A stretch of DNA of 64,000 nt from Thysanoteuthis rhombus. Its lineage: Eukaryota > Mollusca > Cephalopoda > Oegopsida > Thysanoteuthidae. The notes under the pieces were generated by a model. It worked only from the letters and a program-made list of their open reading frames with translations. It searched no databases and had not been told where the DNA came from. The DNA lies in contig OY735212.1 in the NCBI GenBank assembly GCA_963457665.1, positions 52,294,838-52,358,837 on the forward strand, written 5' to 3'. Made by a program: the position numbers and the translations under genes. Below are positions 1-10,639 of this stretch, one piece after another (the stretch's first letter is position 1; every line of letters begins with the position of its first letter).

Positions 1-1150
1 ATACTTCACAGGAAGTAAAAAACCATTTTCGGTTGTTTCGCCTCTTGCTATCATCAACTCACTATGAAAACATCAAAAGTTGGAATAATGGTTGGTCGTC
101 TCGAAGCTGTGGGCAATTCATTCCATTATAGCTAAGTTCTTCCCAGCTAACATTGAACGTTTTTGCAACGTTGCAGTTTGGTTGGGGAAGGGGTATGTGA
201 CGTTGTGGTCAGGTGACTGTGACGCTGCAATTGAGTATTTTTCTTAACCCCACACTGACCGCACATCCCAGACCAATATCCCAGACCAATATCCCAGACC
301 AACGGCTTTTCGAATCGTTATGGAGACTGAAAATCCCATTTTTGAAATATTTCTTCAACTGAGAAGCGCTAATTTAGATAATGCCTGTTCTTTTAATACG
401 CTCCTGAAATTTTGAAGAAAATTTGTCTGCAATGATGCAAAACCTTTGTACCAGGTGTCAGGTATGAAAAAAAGATCTTACCTTTTTGAGTGGGGTCTAT
501 TTACGATGAAATTATAATGCTGAACTGGACCCCTACTTTCGGTCCTTCGTACTGTCGTACGAAACTGTAACTTTTGGTGACAATTATTTTGAATTTATTT
601 TTGTATCTTATCTCCTTATTTTCTTCAATCTTGATCTTTTTTCCTTCAAAGTCATTCATCCCTTTTTATTCATCCAATAGAAACAAAACAAAATGCCATC
701 TGAGAATACGTTTGGCTTTTTTATCAGTTTTTTTTCACATGTGATTTTTTGTTTTGTACCTTTTTAGTTCATAAGACCTTCGTTTGCAGGCCTGTCTGAG
801 GGTTTGCAGGGTCAGTCCAAGGGTGAGTGGAACCTGAGATTGCAGAGGGGCTGTCCGAGGGTGATCAGAGCAAGTGTCGCCTGGTAGTGAGTCTAATAAC
901 TTGTATGATCTATATCAATTATTCTTCAAAGTTTTTATACCAAAACATGATTCGCAACGGACCAGTTCTGCTTCGTACCCCACCCCAAAATCCACACTAA
1001 TAATTGTTTTTCAAGTTGACAATTTTCCGAAGGTAACGGGGTTCTTAATGATTGAGGGCAGAACATTTCTTTCTGATGAAAATATTTTCATAGAGTTTTT
1101 GGCTTTGTCTGAAGTTACCAATTCTAACAAAAAAACAAACAACCAAAAAT
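1..1150. other. Unassigned AT-rich sequence
   Basis: No coding region, RNA gene or repeat family is recognised apart from a short 13-bp triplication at 265-302. A 92-codon open frame at 874-1152 has no family features and is probably chance. The segment 780-870 is locally G-rich, with several copies of words like GAGGGT and GTTTGCAG, and may be a decayed small repeat. Confidence 0.5.
265..302. repeat. 13-bp tandem repeat, three copies
   Basis: The unit ATCCCAGACCAAT is repeated head to tail almost three times without mismatch. It is a small local slippage product. Confidence 0.85.
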
Positions 1151-1200
1151 AGGTCTGGTTACGCACTTAGTGGAAACTGCAAGGTGACCAATGTCTTTTT
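1151..1200 (+). repeat. Fragment of dispersed repeat family G (left end)
   Basis: The segment starts AGGTCTGGTTA and continues with GGAAACTGCAAGGTGACCAA. The same edge recurs at 13076 on this strand, and inverted at 31012 and 45896. Only the first ~45 bases are shared here before the sequence runs into a T-tract. Confidence 0.7.
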
Positions 1201-2470
1201 TTTTTTTGCTTAACATTCACTTGTCATTTTATCTATAAAAACAGTTTTTGTTTCTGAAAATTCCCTCCCCAAATATATTTTTAGTGAGGCAGTTCAATTC
1301 ATAATGTAAGATTATACTGAATTAGTTTGTGTCCAGCAGCATTCACGTTTGTATCTTGAAAATTTTGACTTTTTCCCGTTATCATGACCCAACAAAGGGC
1401 AAGTAAAGGGCGAGCGAAATTGTTTATTGATAATCCTTTCTCGCAATTTTTTTAATTGAATACCACCAACCCGGCACGCAGCAAGAAGAGGTTTGGCGGT
1501 GTCTATTGATTGATTAAACAGAACAGTTTTCATTTATATTTTTTAAGTATTTGTTCATTCATCCCGCTTGCATCCAGCAATTCAGATGTTACACTCGTTG
1601 TCAACTTTAAGAATGGCGAAGGCCGATCATAATCATCATATTATTTCGGCAGCTTCGGCTTCGGCCGTTATGATACTTCATAGAGAACACATGGTGATCT
1701 AGGATTCAAAGTGTGGAACTCAAGAGACCATTGGCAAAATGGAACGAGTCACAAAAGTGGAGAGACCCTGGACGAAAGCAGAGGCAAATAGAGAAAACGA
1801 GAAAGGCCCCTAATTGAGATGGAGTTTGACGAACTCAATTGTAATGTGGGATTAAATGGAGGACACCCAGGGAACTGGAAGACGGTGAGTCACGCTGAGA
1901 TATACAGAGACACAGTCCTGGTAGAAATACGCATGGAGAAGACACCAGGGAAGTAGCAGTGAATCCCAAAAGACAAAGATAAAGACAAACTGGAAAAGCT
2001 TGCAAGGCCTGTGTTGTGAGAAAGGATGTGAAAAGCACAAAGATATGGTGAACGATTTTGATTTGAGAGGGACTACTAAAATAAAGTCATTTACACGTGT
2101 TTGGAAGGGATTGACGGTTCTATCAGAGAAAACGTTGTGAAGACATAAGGGCAAGGACTGAATAACATGAGGAGTAACGCTGAGATTTTGCTGAGAAAAC
2201 CTTGAAGACTCAACGGCCGACTAGTTCTGGCGCAAACACGTATATTGTTTCTGTGTTTACAACACTTGTCTTTTGTGCTTTGTTTGTTGTTTTTTTTGTT
2301 GTTGTTGTTTTGTTTTGTTTTTTTGTTTTTTTCTTTGTAAAGCTCCCAAACTGTAGTTGACTGCATTTTTCAACTAAAACAAGAACAACAAAAACAAGAA
2401 CAACAAAAACAAGAACAATTCTCACCCAAATCAGGGATGTAAACCTTTATGTAATATTCACATTCCCCTA
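1200..2470. other. Unassigned sequence with T/GT-rich patch and 15-bp repeat
   Basis: No gene is recognised. The minus-strand frames between 1835 and 2425 are low complexity and overlap one another in different frames, with no conserved motif. A G/T-rich stretch at 2280-2335 is followed at 2377-2418 by nearly three copies of the 15-bp unit AACAAGAACAACAAA. Confidence 0.5.
2377..2418. repeat. 15-bp tandem repeat, nearly three copies
   Basis: AACAAGAACAACAAA repeats head to tail without mismatch. It produces part of the low-complexity minus-strand frames here. Confidence 0.8.
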
Positions 2471-2535
2471 ACATGATTTGAAATCACGACCAACGAATTG
2501 CCAGCAGGTTGTATTACCAATTGAGTTCAAAGTTT
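2470..2535 (-). repeat. tRNA-like SINE fragment, family S2
   Basis: The plus strand reads GATTTGAAATCACGACCAAC, then a GCCAGCAGGTTGTATTACCAA segment ending GAGTTCAAA. A close relative lies at 40515-40590. On the minus strand GATTTCAAATC occupies the place of a tRNA B box. A fossil tRNA-derived SINE is the likely identity. No functional tRNA can be drawn. Confidence 0.5.
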
Positions 2536-2899
2536 TTTTTTTACTAAAAAATTAGCAAGGACTAATCTTACTCTAATAAATAGATATATCTACACAAAAA
2601 ATATATCTATACCGTTTGTTTTTTTCTTATATGTACGATGCAAAAGTAACCATATTCGGTCGGCTGTGAAATCTGAATGGAGATTGACCCCACAACAGTT
2701 AGTCATTTCGGTCTATTTAACTCATTAAAAAGGAAAGAGTCACCGTACTTCTCGGCTCAAACACATTTGTTTTGTTATCCTTCCAGTGTTGTTTCGTTCT
2801 TTTGCGTCTAATTTTGCTCTTTGCTCTTCACCTAAGCGTTGTATGCCGCTGCTTTATCGACTAACTGACGATATTACAGTGAGGCTGGAGGTTTAACAC

Positions 2900-2900
<1 letters not shown>

Positions 2901-2966
<66 letters not shown>
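2901..2966. repeat. (TA)n microsatellite
   Basis: About 33 TA units with one TACATA interruption near 2915. Confidence 0.98.
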
Positions 2967-2970
<4 letters not shown>

Positions 2971-3149
2971 TATCAGGATTGAGTTATCTTTGAGTAAAGA
3001 TTGCCCGATATCAGTTACGAAGCATTTTTAAATAGATATAGACGAAGTAATCAGTGATTCATGGCGACTCTCTATCTGTATATATTTATAGAGAGAGAAT
3101 TATCGAGTCAGCTGAACTTCGAAGAAGAAGAAATTGGGCAAAAAAGAAG

Positions 3150-3430
3150 GGCATGCAAACAATGCATCCTTTCGATAGTCACTTATGAAGCTGAAATATG
3201 GAGGCTAACCAAACGATTGACCTTCAAATCGAAAATCATGCTATGAGCACACAGAAGAATCATGTTCAACATCGCATAGAGAGATAAAAAAACAGCAAAG
3301 TATATTAGAGAAAAAACAGGAATCTGGGATATGATAGAATCAATTAGAAAAATTAAATGACAATGGGGAGGTCATGTTGCAAGAATCTCGGACAACCGCT
3401 GGACATCACATGATTAAAAATAATGGAAAA
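3150..3430 (+). mobile_element. RTE-like LINE (family A), C-terminal fragment
   Basis: Translation of the plus strand gives QCILSIVTYEAEIWRLTKRL, then, after stops and frame changes, a GGHVARISDNRWTS-like stretch. This matches the block QCILPILTYGA..WNLTKRQ...WAGHVARMADNRWT seen in the better copies at 7.3-8.1 kb and 54.5 kb. Only the region after the reverse transcriptase core is present, and it is broken by stop codons. The fragment is inactive. Its 5' side begins near an AGAGAGAGAA run. Its 3' side fades out without the usual GATGATGAT tail. Confidence 0.85.
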
Positions 3431-4200
3431 CATTCGATCTTATCATTACACAGTTTGTTTGCAAACAACAAAGAAATGAAGAAAAATTGAGCAAGCTTGG
3501 CTCCACTAAGGTCAAACTCCCTCCTTCATTAAAATATGAAAGGTGAATAGAACAGAATGAACCTTTCCAGATAATGTTTTTTCTCAAACAACGTATCCCA
3601 CTTTAACTTCTTCATTTGTAATTCTGGTACATGGGATTTGCAAACTTTAGCGAGTTGACCTGAGGTGAACTTTAGAATTTAGAGTGGATTCATCACGTCA
3701 CTGTGTCAGTATTGTTCTTGCATGACATAACTGGTTTTCGATCAAGTCATTGTCATCCGTTATTGTTGTTACGTAAAAAAAAGTCAAATCTCATTAGTTG
3801 GAGTTTGACAATTGACAAAGTTTTCCCCGTTGTCTTCAATACGTTCATCCTGTAAAGAAATCAGAGCTGAAATTGACGCCATCGTAGGATACGGTCCCAT
3901 GTTCAGACCAGGGTACCAATCATTATGGAACTTTTAGGTTTTCATATTTCAACCGCGAAAGAATGCTTTATCTCTTTCTTTGATTATTGACACTGCTGAC
4001 AAGACCAATTTGAAAGGTTCTCTCCGAGAGATGACAAGAAAAATGAACAATCTAAAAATGGCTCATTTTTTACAGGATGATTATCATCTTATCTTAAGGC
4101 TAGACAAACTAGGAATATTTTGATGTTAATCAGTTAGTTTAGGCTTACCTTCCCTAACAACTGCTTACTACGCTACTTGACAGATATATGTAAGCCCCCC

Positions 4201-4202
<2 letters not shown>
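3430..4202. other. Unassigned sequence
   Basis: I see no open frame of note, RNA gene or recognisable repeat here. Confidence 0.5.

Positions 4203-4245
<43 letters not shown>
4203..4245. repeat. (TA)n microsatellite
   Basis: About 21 TA units, ending directly at the repeat edge TACTAGCAAAAATACCGGCG. Confidence 0.98.
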
Positions 4246-4246
<1 letters not shown>

Positions 4247-4290
4247 TAGCAAAAATACCGGCGTTACCCGACCTTTATATTCCTCATGTA
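4242..4290. repeat. Edge of a dispersed repeat next to (TA)n
   Basis: The words TACTAGCAAAAATACCGGCG and GTTACCCGAC follow the TA tract. They resemble the common invertebrate repeat edge 'CTAGCAAAATACCCGGCGTTGCCCG', recalled from general knowledge and not searched. A similar TACTAGC start occurs at 63828. Confidence 0.45.
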
Positions 4291-5058
4291 AATGCAATTT
4301 TATGAGTTAGCCACTACTGTTATAAATTGTTTTAAAGAGATGATCACCTTATACACTTGTTACGGCGATATAGTTGCGGAAAATAGCAGATTTTTACTTT
4401 TTAAAATGGTTCCAAGAAAAAACAGGAATAGGCAAATATAGGATGGATATGATTTTATTCTCCGATAATTCTGAAATTTATGTGAAAGATTTCCGATGTC
4501 TACTGAAGTGATTTCTTGCGTACTACGTTTTATTTTCTGCCAAGCGTTGAAAGCGTTGAATGCTGTTCGTAAATCTTGAGAGGCATGCAACTGATGAACC
4601 CAATAAGATTGCCTTCTGCATCTAAAAAAGAACATTTTCAAAGAAATGTTTTACTCTTTGATAAATTCTTCTTGGGAATAATAACTGCATCTCATGGAGT
4701 GGACTATGCTAGACTGACAGTAATTTTGAAAAAATGAATCTTCATCCATATAAAATCCATAGGAAAACAGCTGTACAAAAAAAACAAAGTTTTGAAAATA
4801 ATAATAATCGAACAGAAATATAATGATGATAATAATAAATAATAAATTTCAGGCGTCTGTTTGCCGGGAGTGAGTCGATTGAAGTAAAAGCCTCCATGTA
4901 TAACACCTGGAATTGAAATTCAGGGTCGAACTGCCCTGTAAAATCTTTAAAATCTCCCACGTTCTATGTCCTCTGACGTGAAAGATATAATGCTATGCAA
5001 AATATCTACTTCCTACAGGCAAGATTGCAGCCTACAAGATGGAACAGAAGGAGAGACA

Positions 5059-5061
<3 letters not shown>
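4290..5061. other. Unassigned sequence
   Basis: Two short minus-strand frames (4360-4641 and 4742-4960) lack recognisable motifs. Nothing else is seen. Confidence 0.5.

Positions 5062-5153
<92 letters not shown>
5062..5153. repeat. (TA)n microsatellite
   Basis: About 45 TA units with one TACATA interruption near 5123. A short GA run follows. It generates artefactual IYIYIY open frames on both strands. Confidence 0.98.
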
Positions 5154-5505
5154 TGAGAGAGAGAAGGGGAGATTGAAGGGAAGAATCATAATCGACTTTG
5201 AAATGTTTGAAAATGCTCATTACTTTGGTTCTCTACATGAAATAAATCAATAAGAAGTGAAATAATCTATTACTTTTTTTTCGATATATTATCCTTGAGA
5301 TGTATATTGCCAAGATATACACTGTTATTTTGTTGGGAATCTTTAATGTAAGTCTGAAGTCTTACAAATATATCTTGTAGTTCCTAAATATGTTCCAATG
5401 ACATTTCGTAGGTAGGCTTGTGGGGAGATTCTACCGGGAAGAGTTATGAATGATCTGATTGCATACATTGTATAAGCATGAAAGAATCGAATACCTTGAG
5501 AAGGA

Positions 5506-5554
5506 AAATCATTTATTTAGTATGGTCGCTAAGACCATACTAAATAAATGATTT
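5506..5554. repeat. Perfect 22-bp inverted repeat with 5-nt loop
   Basis: Left arm 5506-5527 starts AAATCATTTATTTAG and ends TATGGTC. Right arm 5533-5554 is its exact reverse complement. The loop is GCTAA. No mismatch occurs in the stem. It could be a hairpin RNA, a foldback remnant or a chance palindrome. Confidence 0.95.
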
Positions 5555-5559
5555 CCCCT

Positions 5560-5820
5560 CTCTCTCGACCATTTTTAAGTCGGGAATATCATACTTTCTG
5601 ATTTATTTTCGATCATTGTATGCGGGCAATAACCAAACTTGTAATGATATTTTGGATGTACCAATATATGTAGGTGTTGTCAGTGTGTCTCATCATAAGA
5701 AACTATCCGAACATACGTACATGTAAACGTTGGAAAGCAATCAAAACAAAAGGTTCTAGTCAAGTATACTGTTTACAATGTAAGCAGGATTCTTACTTTC
5801 CCTTCAATATACATCTGTCC

Positions 5821-5821
<1 letters not shown>
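5560..5821. other. Unassigned sequence
   Basis: Nothing is recognised between the hairpin and the next TA tract. The open frame at 5674-5901 runs into that tract and is not convincing. Confidence 0.5.

Positions 5822-5872
<51 letters not shown>
5822..5872. repeat. (TA)n microsatellite
   Basis: About 25 uninterrupted TA units. Confidence 0.98.
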
Positions 5873-5874
<2 letters not shown>

Positions 5875-5894
5875 CTTTTTATATTTATGTACTA

Positions 5895-6045
5895 TTTTTA
5901 AGGGGTCAAAACTGTAAGGAAACTTTTCCTCTGTCAAATGTATCAAAAGCGGAGGAAAACTTTTTTTTCACTTTTTAGGGGTCAAAAGTTGAAGGGGAAT
6001 ATTTCCCTTTTAAGGGATCAAAAGTGAAGAGAAACCTATATTTTA
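5895..6045 (+). repeat. Degenerate ~40-bp repeat, about three copies
   Basis: AAGGGGTCAAAACTG, TTAGGGGTCAAAAGTTGAAG and TAAGGGATCAAAAGTGAAG recur at 5899, 5974 and 6014. Each is followed by an AAACTTTTCC- or AATATTTCCC-like segment. The copies are diverged. Some coverage between copies one and two is uncertain. Confidence 0.6.
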
Positions 6046-6115
6046 CAAGTCTGAAAGCATTATTTTTCCCCGTCTACTCTGGGTCAAATATTTGAGCGTA
6101 CGGGTACTTCAACTA

Positions 6116-6116
<1 letters not shown>

Positions 6117-6188
<72 letters not shown>
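6117..6188. repeat. (TA)n microsatellite
   Basis: About 36 TA units following ACTAG. Confidence 0.98.
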
Positions 6189-6189
<1 letters not shown>

Positions 6190-6583
6190 CACAGCAACCA
6201 TTCCGAAATATGTGTGCTCTTTGCGCAGGCCACTATATAAACTTCTAGAACTGGATGGGGTGAATTAAGCTGCACCTTATGCAATCCAGGATAACGGTGT
6301 CAAAAAAGTAGCGAGTTTATATGCTTCTAATGTTAAATCATTTGATAATCACATATTCCAATCTTTTTGCTGGAACAGTTCCCTTTTATAAAGCCTATCA
6401 TTACACAAGATTTTATCTTTGGTTTCTAATCTGAGCTTTTTCATAATATTTATAGTAGACGTCTTTTATCGTAATCCATCAATCACTAGATCGGTCCGTA
6501 GGACTCTTTCAAAAATTACACCCGAGCGATTGTGTGGGGTTTCGTGTGCAGCTACCAATATATCTATGCAGACATGTGCTAAT

Positions 6584-6586
<3 letters not shown>
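6189..6586. other. Unassigned sequence
   Basis: No gene or repeat is recognised. The open frames here gain their length only by running into the flanking TA tracts. Confidence 0.5.

Positions 6587-6653
<67 letters not shown>
6587..6653. repeat. (TA)n microsatellite
   Basis: About 33 TA units preceded by GGGA. Confidence 0.98.
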
Positions 6654-6654
<1 letters not shown>

Positions 6655-6777
6655 GTCTGCAATTTTTCTCTTATGCATATTTTGTTAAAAACAACAGAAA
6701 AATTTTGTTGAGTGTAAGGTTTATTTAGATTTTCCCGTCTGTGGGTCAATCGTTCATCAGTATTCATATATAAATGT

Positions 6778-6821
6778 ACATATATATATATATGTGTATG
6801 TGTGAGTGTGTGTGTGTGTGT

Positions 6822-6861
<40 letters not shown>

Positions 6862-6876
6862 GTGCGCACGCGCATG
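6778..6876. repeat. (TA)n-(TG)n compound microsatellite
   Basis: A short TA tract (6778-6793) passes into a TG tract with TATG, GAGTG and GCG interruptions. The complement yields an HTHTHT frame with no coding meaning. Confidence 0.95.
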
Positions 6877-6954
6877 GGTGCGTGTGCATGTCGCTTAAAA
6901 AAAAAGATTCACTTGCAAAGTGCCGTTGAGGTTTTTGCAGGGATGAAGACGGGG

Positions 6955-7135
6955 AGTTGTTAAAAGAGAAAAGACAAAGAAGAAGTACGAAAAAAAAAAA
7001 AGAAAGAAAGAAGGAGAAGGAAGAAATACCAAATGAGAAAGAATGAAAGAAGTTACAAAGGGGAAGAATGAAAAAGCAATGAAGAAGAGTGAAAGAGCGA
7101 ATGAAGGGACGAAAAAAAGAGAAACAAGTATGCGA
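6955..7135. repeat. Purine-rich tract
   Basis: The plus strand is nearly all A and G (AAAGAAAGAAAGAAGGAGAA and similar). Opposite frames read as Phe/Ser-rich protein and are artefacts. Confidence 0.85.
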
Positions 7136-7380
7136 TTTCACGAAGGACATGGCTTACAAAGAACAGCATCAGAAGTCTGTACTACATTTGTCTCGCTGTT
7201 CAAATTCTGGGATCTTTTGGTTAGTACCTCACGGTCAGGTAAACAACCAAAAAGAAAAAAATAATATTCTGCTGGCCTCGGTTGTGCATGTGATCTCGGG
7301 GAATCCACGCCGGGAGTCGTGATGTCCATCGGTTGTCCGCCATTCTTGCAACATGGCCAGCCCACAACTATTTAAGATTT

Positions 7381-7694
7381 TTAATGGATTCTATGATGTC
7401 CCTGACTCTTGTCTTTTCCTGGACGTACCGTGCTGTCTTGTGGTCCATCCATGTGAGTCCTAGTATAATTCTTTCATGTGCACGTTGCATGGTTCTCAGC
7501 TTACGGGTCTGTCTCTTGGTTAGGTTCCATGTTTTAGCTCCATAAGTGAGTATTGGGAGGATGCATTGGTTATACACCTTTCTTTTTAGGATTACTGGGT
7601 TCTTCTTATTTTTGAAGGTTGAGCTTGCTCTGCCAATGGCTTGCCATCCTAAGTTGATTCTTCGCTTGATTTCTTTTTCTTTTGAGGGTCTCAT
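7381..7694. repeat. 314-bp tandem duplication, copy 1
   Basis: Begins TTAATGGATTCTATGATG and ends TTTGAGGGTCTCAT. By eye it is identical to the next 314 bases. Confidence 0.95.
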
Positions 7695-8008
7695 TTAATG
7701 GATTCTATGATGTCCCTGACTCTTGTCTTTTCCTGGACGTACCGTGCTGTCTTGTGGTCCATCCATGTGAGTCCTAGTATAATTCTTTCATGTGCACGTT
7801 GCATGGTTCTCAGCTTACGGGTCTGTCTCTTGGTTAGGTTCCATGTTTTAGCTCCATAAGTGAGTATTGGGAGGATGCATTGGTTATACACCTTTCTTTT
7901 TAGGATTACTGGGTTCTTCTTATTTTTGAAGGTTGAGCTTGCTCTGCCAATGGCTTGCCATCCTAAGTTGATTCTTCGCTTGATTTCTTTTTCTTTTGAG
8001 GGTCTCAT
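7695..8008. repeat. 314-bp tandem duplication, copy 2
   Basis: Exact copy of the preceding 314 bases, joined with no spacer. It lies inside an otherwise mutated LINE, so the duplication is much younger than the element's decay, or is an assembly error. Confidence 0.95.
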
Positions 8009-8109
8009 GGAGATTCGTTTTCCTAGGTAAATGTAGTGATCTGCTTTCTCCAGTTCTGTGTCCTCGATTTTGATCCTGGTGTTTTTATCTCTGATGTAAT
8101 TGCTGCACA

Positions 8110-9110
8110 TGATCTTCGGCTTGCTGAAGTTAATGTGTAGGGCGACTTTCTTGCTCTCTTCATTTAGTTCATCTATCTTTAGTTGGAGATCGTTTAGGTT
8201 CTCTGCGAAAAGGGCAATGTCGTTTGCAAATCTAAGGTTGCTCAGATACTCGCCGTCTATTTTGATTCCCTAACTCTCCCAGTCTAGTCTTCTGAAGATC
8301 ATCTCGAGGCAAGCTATCAAGAGTTTAGGTGAGCTGGTATCACCTTGTCTTACTCCTTTCTGGAGCTGAAAGGGGTCTGAGACTTCATATAGCCTGATAA
8401 AAGAGCTGCTGTGATTGTATATGTTTCAGCACTTCGACATATACTGAATCTACTCCTTATCAAGTGATGGCAGCCATGACCTCGGGGATTTCTGCTGAGT
8501 CGAACGCCTTTTTGAAGTCGATAAATGCTACAGCAAGTGGTTGTTATATTCTGCTGCTTTTCTTTCAGCTGATTTATCGAATGTTGGTTTTTACTTAGTG
8601 TTTTTATGGTTCGGTTGGTGATGATTTTTGTGGAACGTTTATATATGTAGTTGATGAGATATTTTGGATTTCCAATTTAATCAAAAGCATTATGATTGCA
8701 GTGTTCCAATCATCTGGTACTTTACTTTGTTTTAGGCACAAGTTGAAAAGGACGGTCAGTTTCCAAGTGATGATCCTACTCGCTTCTCTGAGTAGGTTGA
8801 TAGTGATGTTGTCTGGTTCAGATGCCTTTCCTTTCTTCGTCTGTTTGATGGCTTGTTTTACATCCCACAGTGTAACTTCTGGGAAGTCCTCGAGTTGATC
8901 ACTCACGTCTTGCGTATCCTGTTCAATGTTTTGTAGTCCTTGTTTGGATGAATAGGGTTTTTGGTAAAAATTCTTTGGCACATTCGACAATTCTGTATCT
9001 CTGTTGTTAGGTCTCCATTTTCCTCGTGTATGCTGGTTATTTGCTTCCGCCCTGAATTGAGGCCTTTGTTTATTGCTCTGAAGCCTCAACTTTTTTTGAG
9101 AGTCGGTTCT
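8110..9110 (-). pseudogene. LINE reverse transcriptase domain, frameshifted
   Basis: The minus strand contains PEVTLWDVKQAIKQTKKGKA (about 8900-8840), SKVPDDWNTAIIM (8715-8680), then after breaks AVAFIDFKKAFDS (8537-8493), the first catalytic motif. FQLQKGVRQGDTSS follows around 8370-8330. The active-site box reads FANDI at 8216-8230 instead of FADDI, so the first of the paired catalytic aspartates is Asn (codon 8222-8224). Stops occur around 8270 and 8450. An intact domain would copy the element's RNA at the nicked target. This one cannot. Confidence 0.9.
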
Positions 9111-9559
9111 ATGAATGCCGTCGTGTATCTTCAGTCTCCCCTTTGTTTATTCCTGATTATTTTATTCAATTTTCTCTCTTTTTGTTGTCGGTGGCTTGAG
9201 GTTTTTGCGTTTTCCCATGAGATTCCTCATTTCAGTTTCATCTGAGATTTTACTAATGGCTTTTGTGCTCGTTAGTTTTGATATAGGGGCGACATCTATT
9301 ATAAATGCTGTCATTTTGTTGTTCAGTTCGTTGATGTTGGCGTCTTCTCGTTCAGTATAAAATTCTAAATCTGTTTTTCAGTTCGAGCTTGAAGGATTGA
9401 GTGTGTTTTTTTTTTGGTATGTTTAGTGGCCGTGGTTTGGTGTTGAACATTTTTCTACCTTCATTGTTGGTATCCACTTGCATTCAAGATCTTACGATTT
9501 TATGGTCACTTCCTACGTTTACTTGATTTAGAACTTGGATGTCCTTGACAGTATCGATT

Positions 9560-10200
9560 TCGTCCCTATGAATCTAGTCTATTTCGTTATTTGTTTCGTG
9601 ATTGGAGCTCTTCCAAGTTCATTTTCTATTGGGTCCCTTCTTGAAAAAGGTGTTTTTTGAACCCGTTAGCAGTTGCGAAGTTTACAAGATCTTCTCTTTC
9701 GTTCCGTACTTTATATCCTAATTCGCCGACGCAATCTTCATTTCCTTGTCTTACCTGCGTGTTAAAGTCTCCCATGACATTTAAATAATTTATGGTGTCT
9801 TGGAGTAGGGAGTTCAAGTCATCATAGAAGTTGTCTATTTCCTCTTAGGTTGATTGCAAAGTGGGAGCGTAGACTTGGATGATATTCAGTTTTTTCTTCT
9901 TTGAAAGTTATATATTAACGTTGGCTGTTCGGTCAGAGACGGCTTTGAAGCCTGCTACATTGTCTTTGAGGCCTTTATTGATGAGAAACCCTACTTCACT
10001 TTGTTTTACTTTCCCTTTTCCGTGGCTAGAAAGAAGATGTTGGCTCTTCAATTCGATTAGTTCCTCTCCTGGTCTTCTCATCTCGCTAATGCCTATGATA
10101 TCCCATTTGATATTTTTGATTTCACTTTCTAGATCAGTTAGGTGCATGTAAGTTGACTGTAATGTAAGTTCTGACGTTGTAGGTGCCTATCTATAATGTT
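9560..10200 (-). pseudogene. LINE endonuclease domain, frameshifted
   Basis: Near 10187-10160 one frame reads IGTYNVRTY, the typical start of an apurinic-like endonuclease. A frame change leads to MHLTDLESEIKNIKWDIIGI with SEMRRPGEE (10147-9908), which contains the catalytic-Glu loop. A further block reads NYLNVMGDFNTQVRQGNEDC (9790-9720), with the GDFN motif. These are the conserved nuclease blocks of RTE-type elements. At least two frame changes and a stop-rich tail after KKGTQ separate them, so the domain is dead. The protein would cleave target DNA during insertion. Confidence 0.88.
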
Positions 10201-10520
10201 GTCCTTTTGTTGACAGTCTTAGGGATATGTTTAAAAGGTCGCTGTTGAACCGATGACCCGGTAGGAACGGGTGTTCTTTTGGTGAAGTGTTTGTGTATTC
10301 GACCTTGGAGCACATCACCCCCAACCAAAGCAAGTAATGTGGCTGTGTCCCTCTGAACCGCAGATCCAACAGGAACGGCCGGTATAACTTTCATTGTGCG
10401 AACTATGGGCAGTGTTGGGCCATGCCCTGCCGCGCTGGCCCATGACGTGTTGTGGGGTCTGGCAGATTCTTTACTACTAATGTGTTTCAGTGGCCTTAGA
10501 GCTCCACCAGCCCCTAGCAC
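10160..10520 (-). other. 5' leader/ORF region of the 7.3-10.5 kb LINE
   Basis: A minus-strand open frame of 109 codons begins MLGAGGALRPLKHISSKE and ends just before the endonuclease start. It is less AT-rich than its surroundings. It could be the 5' untranslated region or a short upstream ORF of the retrotransposon. It has no recognised domain. The exact 5' boundary of the element is not visible. Confidence 0.5.
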
Positions 10521-10639
10521 CCTCCTAATCTGTTTTTGAAGGTAGTTATGGGTGTTCGCAACGCTTAAAAAATGAGTTAGTTCATCATACGTCTCCCTTT
10601 TTTTTCGGAGATTCTAACTTAGTTGAAGTCTCGGGGTTA

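Larger units (their letters stand above)
7255..8110 (-). pseudogene. LINE C-terminal region with internal duplication
   Basis: The frame at 8110-7691 reads MCSNYIRDKNTRIKIEDTEL, LEKADHYIYLGKRIS and NQCILPILTYGAKTWNLTKR. The frame at 7694-7368 repeats everything after MRPSKEKEIKRRINLGWQ because 314 bp are duplicated. 314 is not a multiple of three, so the second copy is out of frame with the first. After 7368 the sequence continues WAGHVARMADNRWTS and ends near 7255. The block is the post-RT region shared by all family A copies in the window. Its biochemical role is not known to me. Confidence 0.9.
7255..10520 (-). mobile_element. RTE-like LINE (family A), near full-length but inactivated
   Basis: Read on the minus strand from 10520, this copy shows in order a possible 5' leader, an apurinic-type endonuclease (about 10190-9560), a linker, a reverse transcriptase (about 9110-8110) and a C-terminal domain ending WAGHVARMADNRWTS (about 7290-7360). 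That architecture is characteristic of RTE-type non-LTR elements, which use the endonuclease to nick target DNA and the transcriptase to copy their RNA into the break. Frames shift repeatedly and stops occur throughout, so it cannot make the proteins. The terminal GATGATGAT tail seen in other copies is missing; the 3' end stops near 7255. Clade assignment is from motif memory. Confidence 0.9.

Noticed and set aside
6579..7150. HTHTHT and IYIYIY proteins
   Set aside because: Translations of TG and TA microsatellites.
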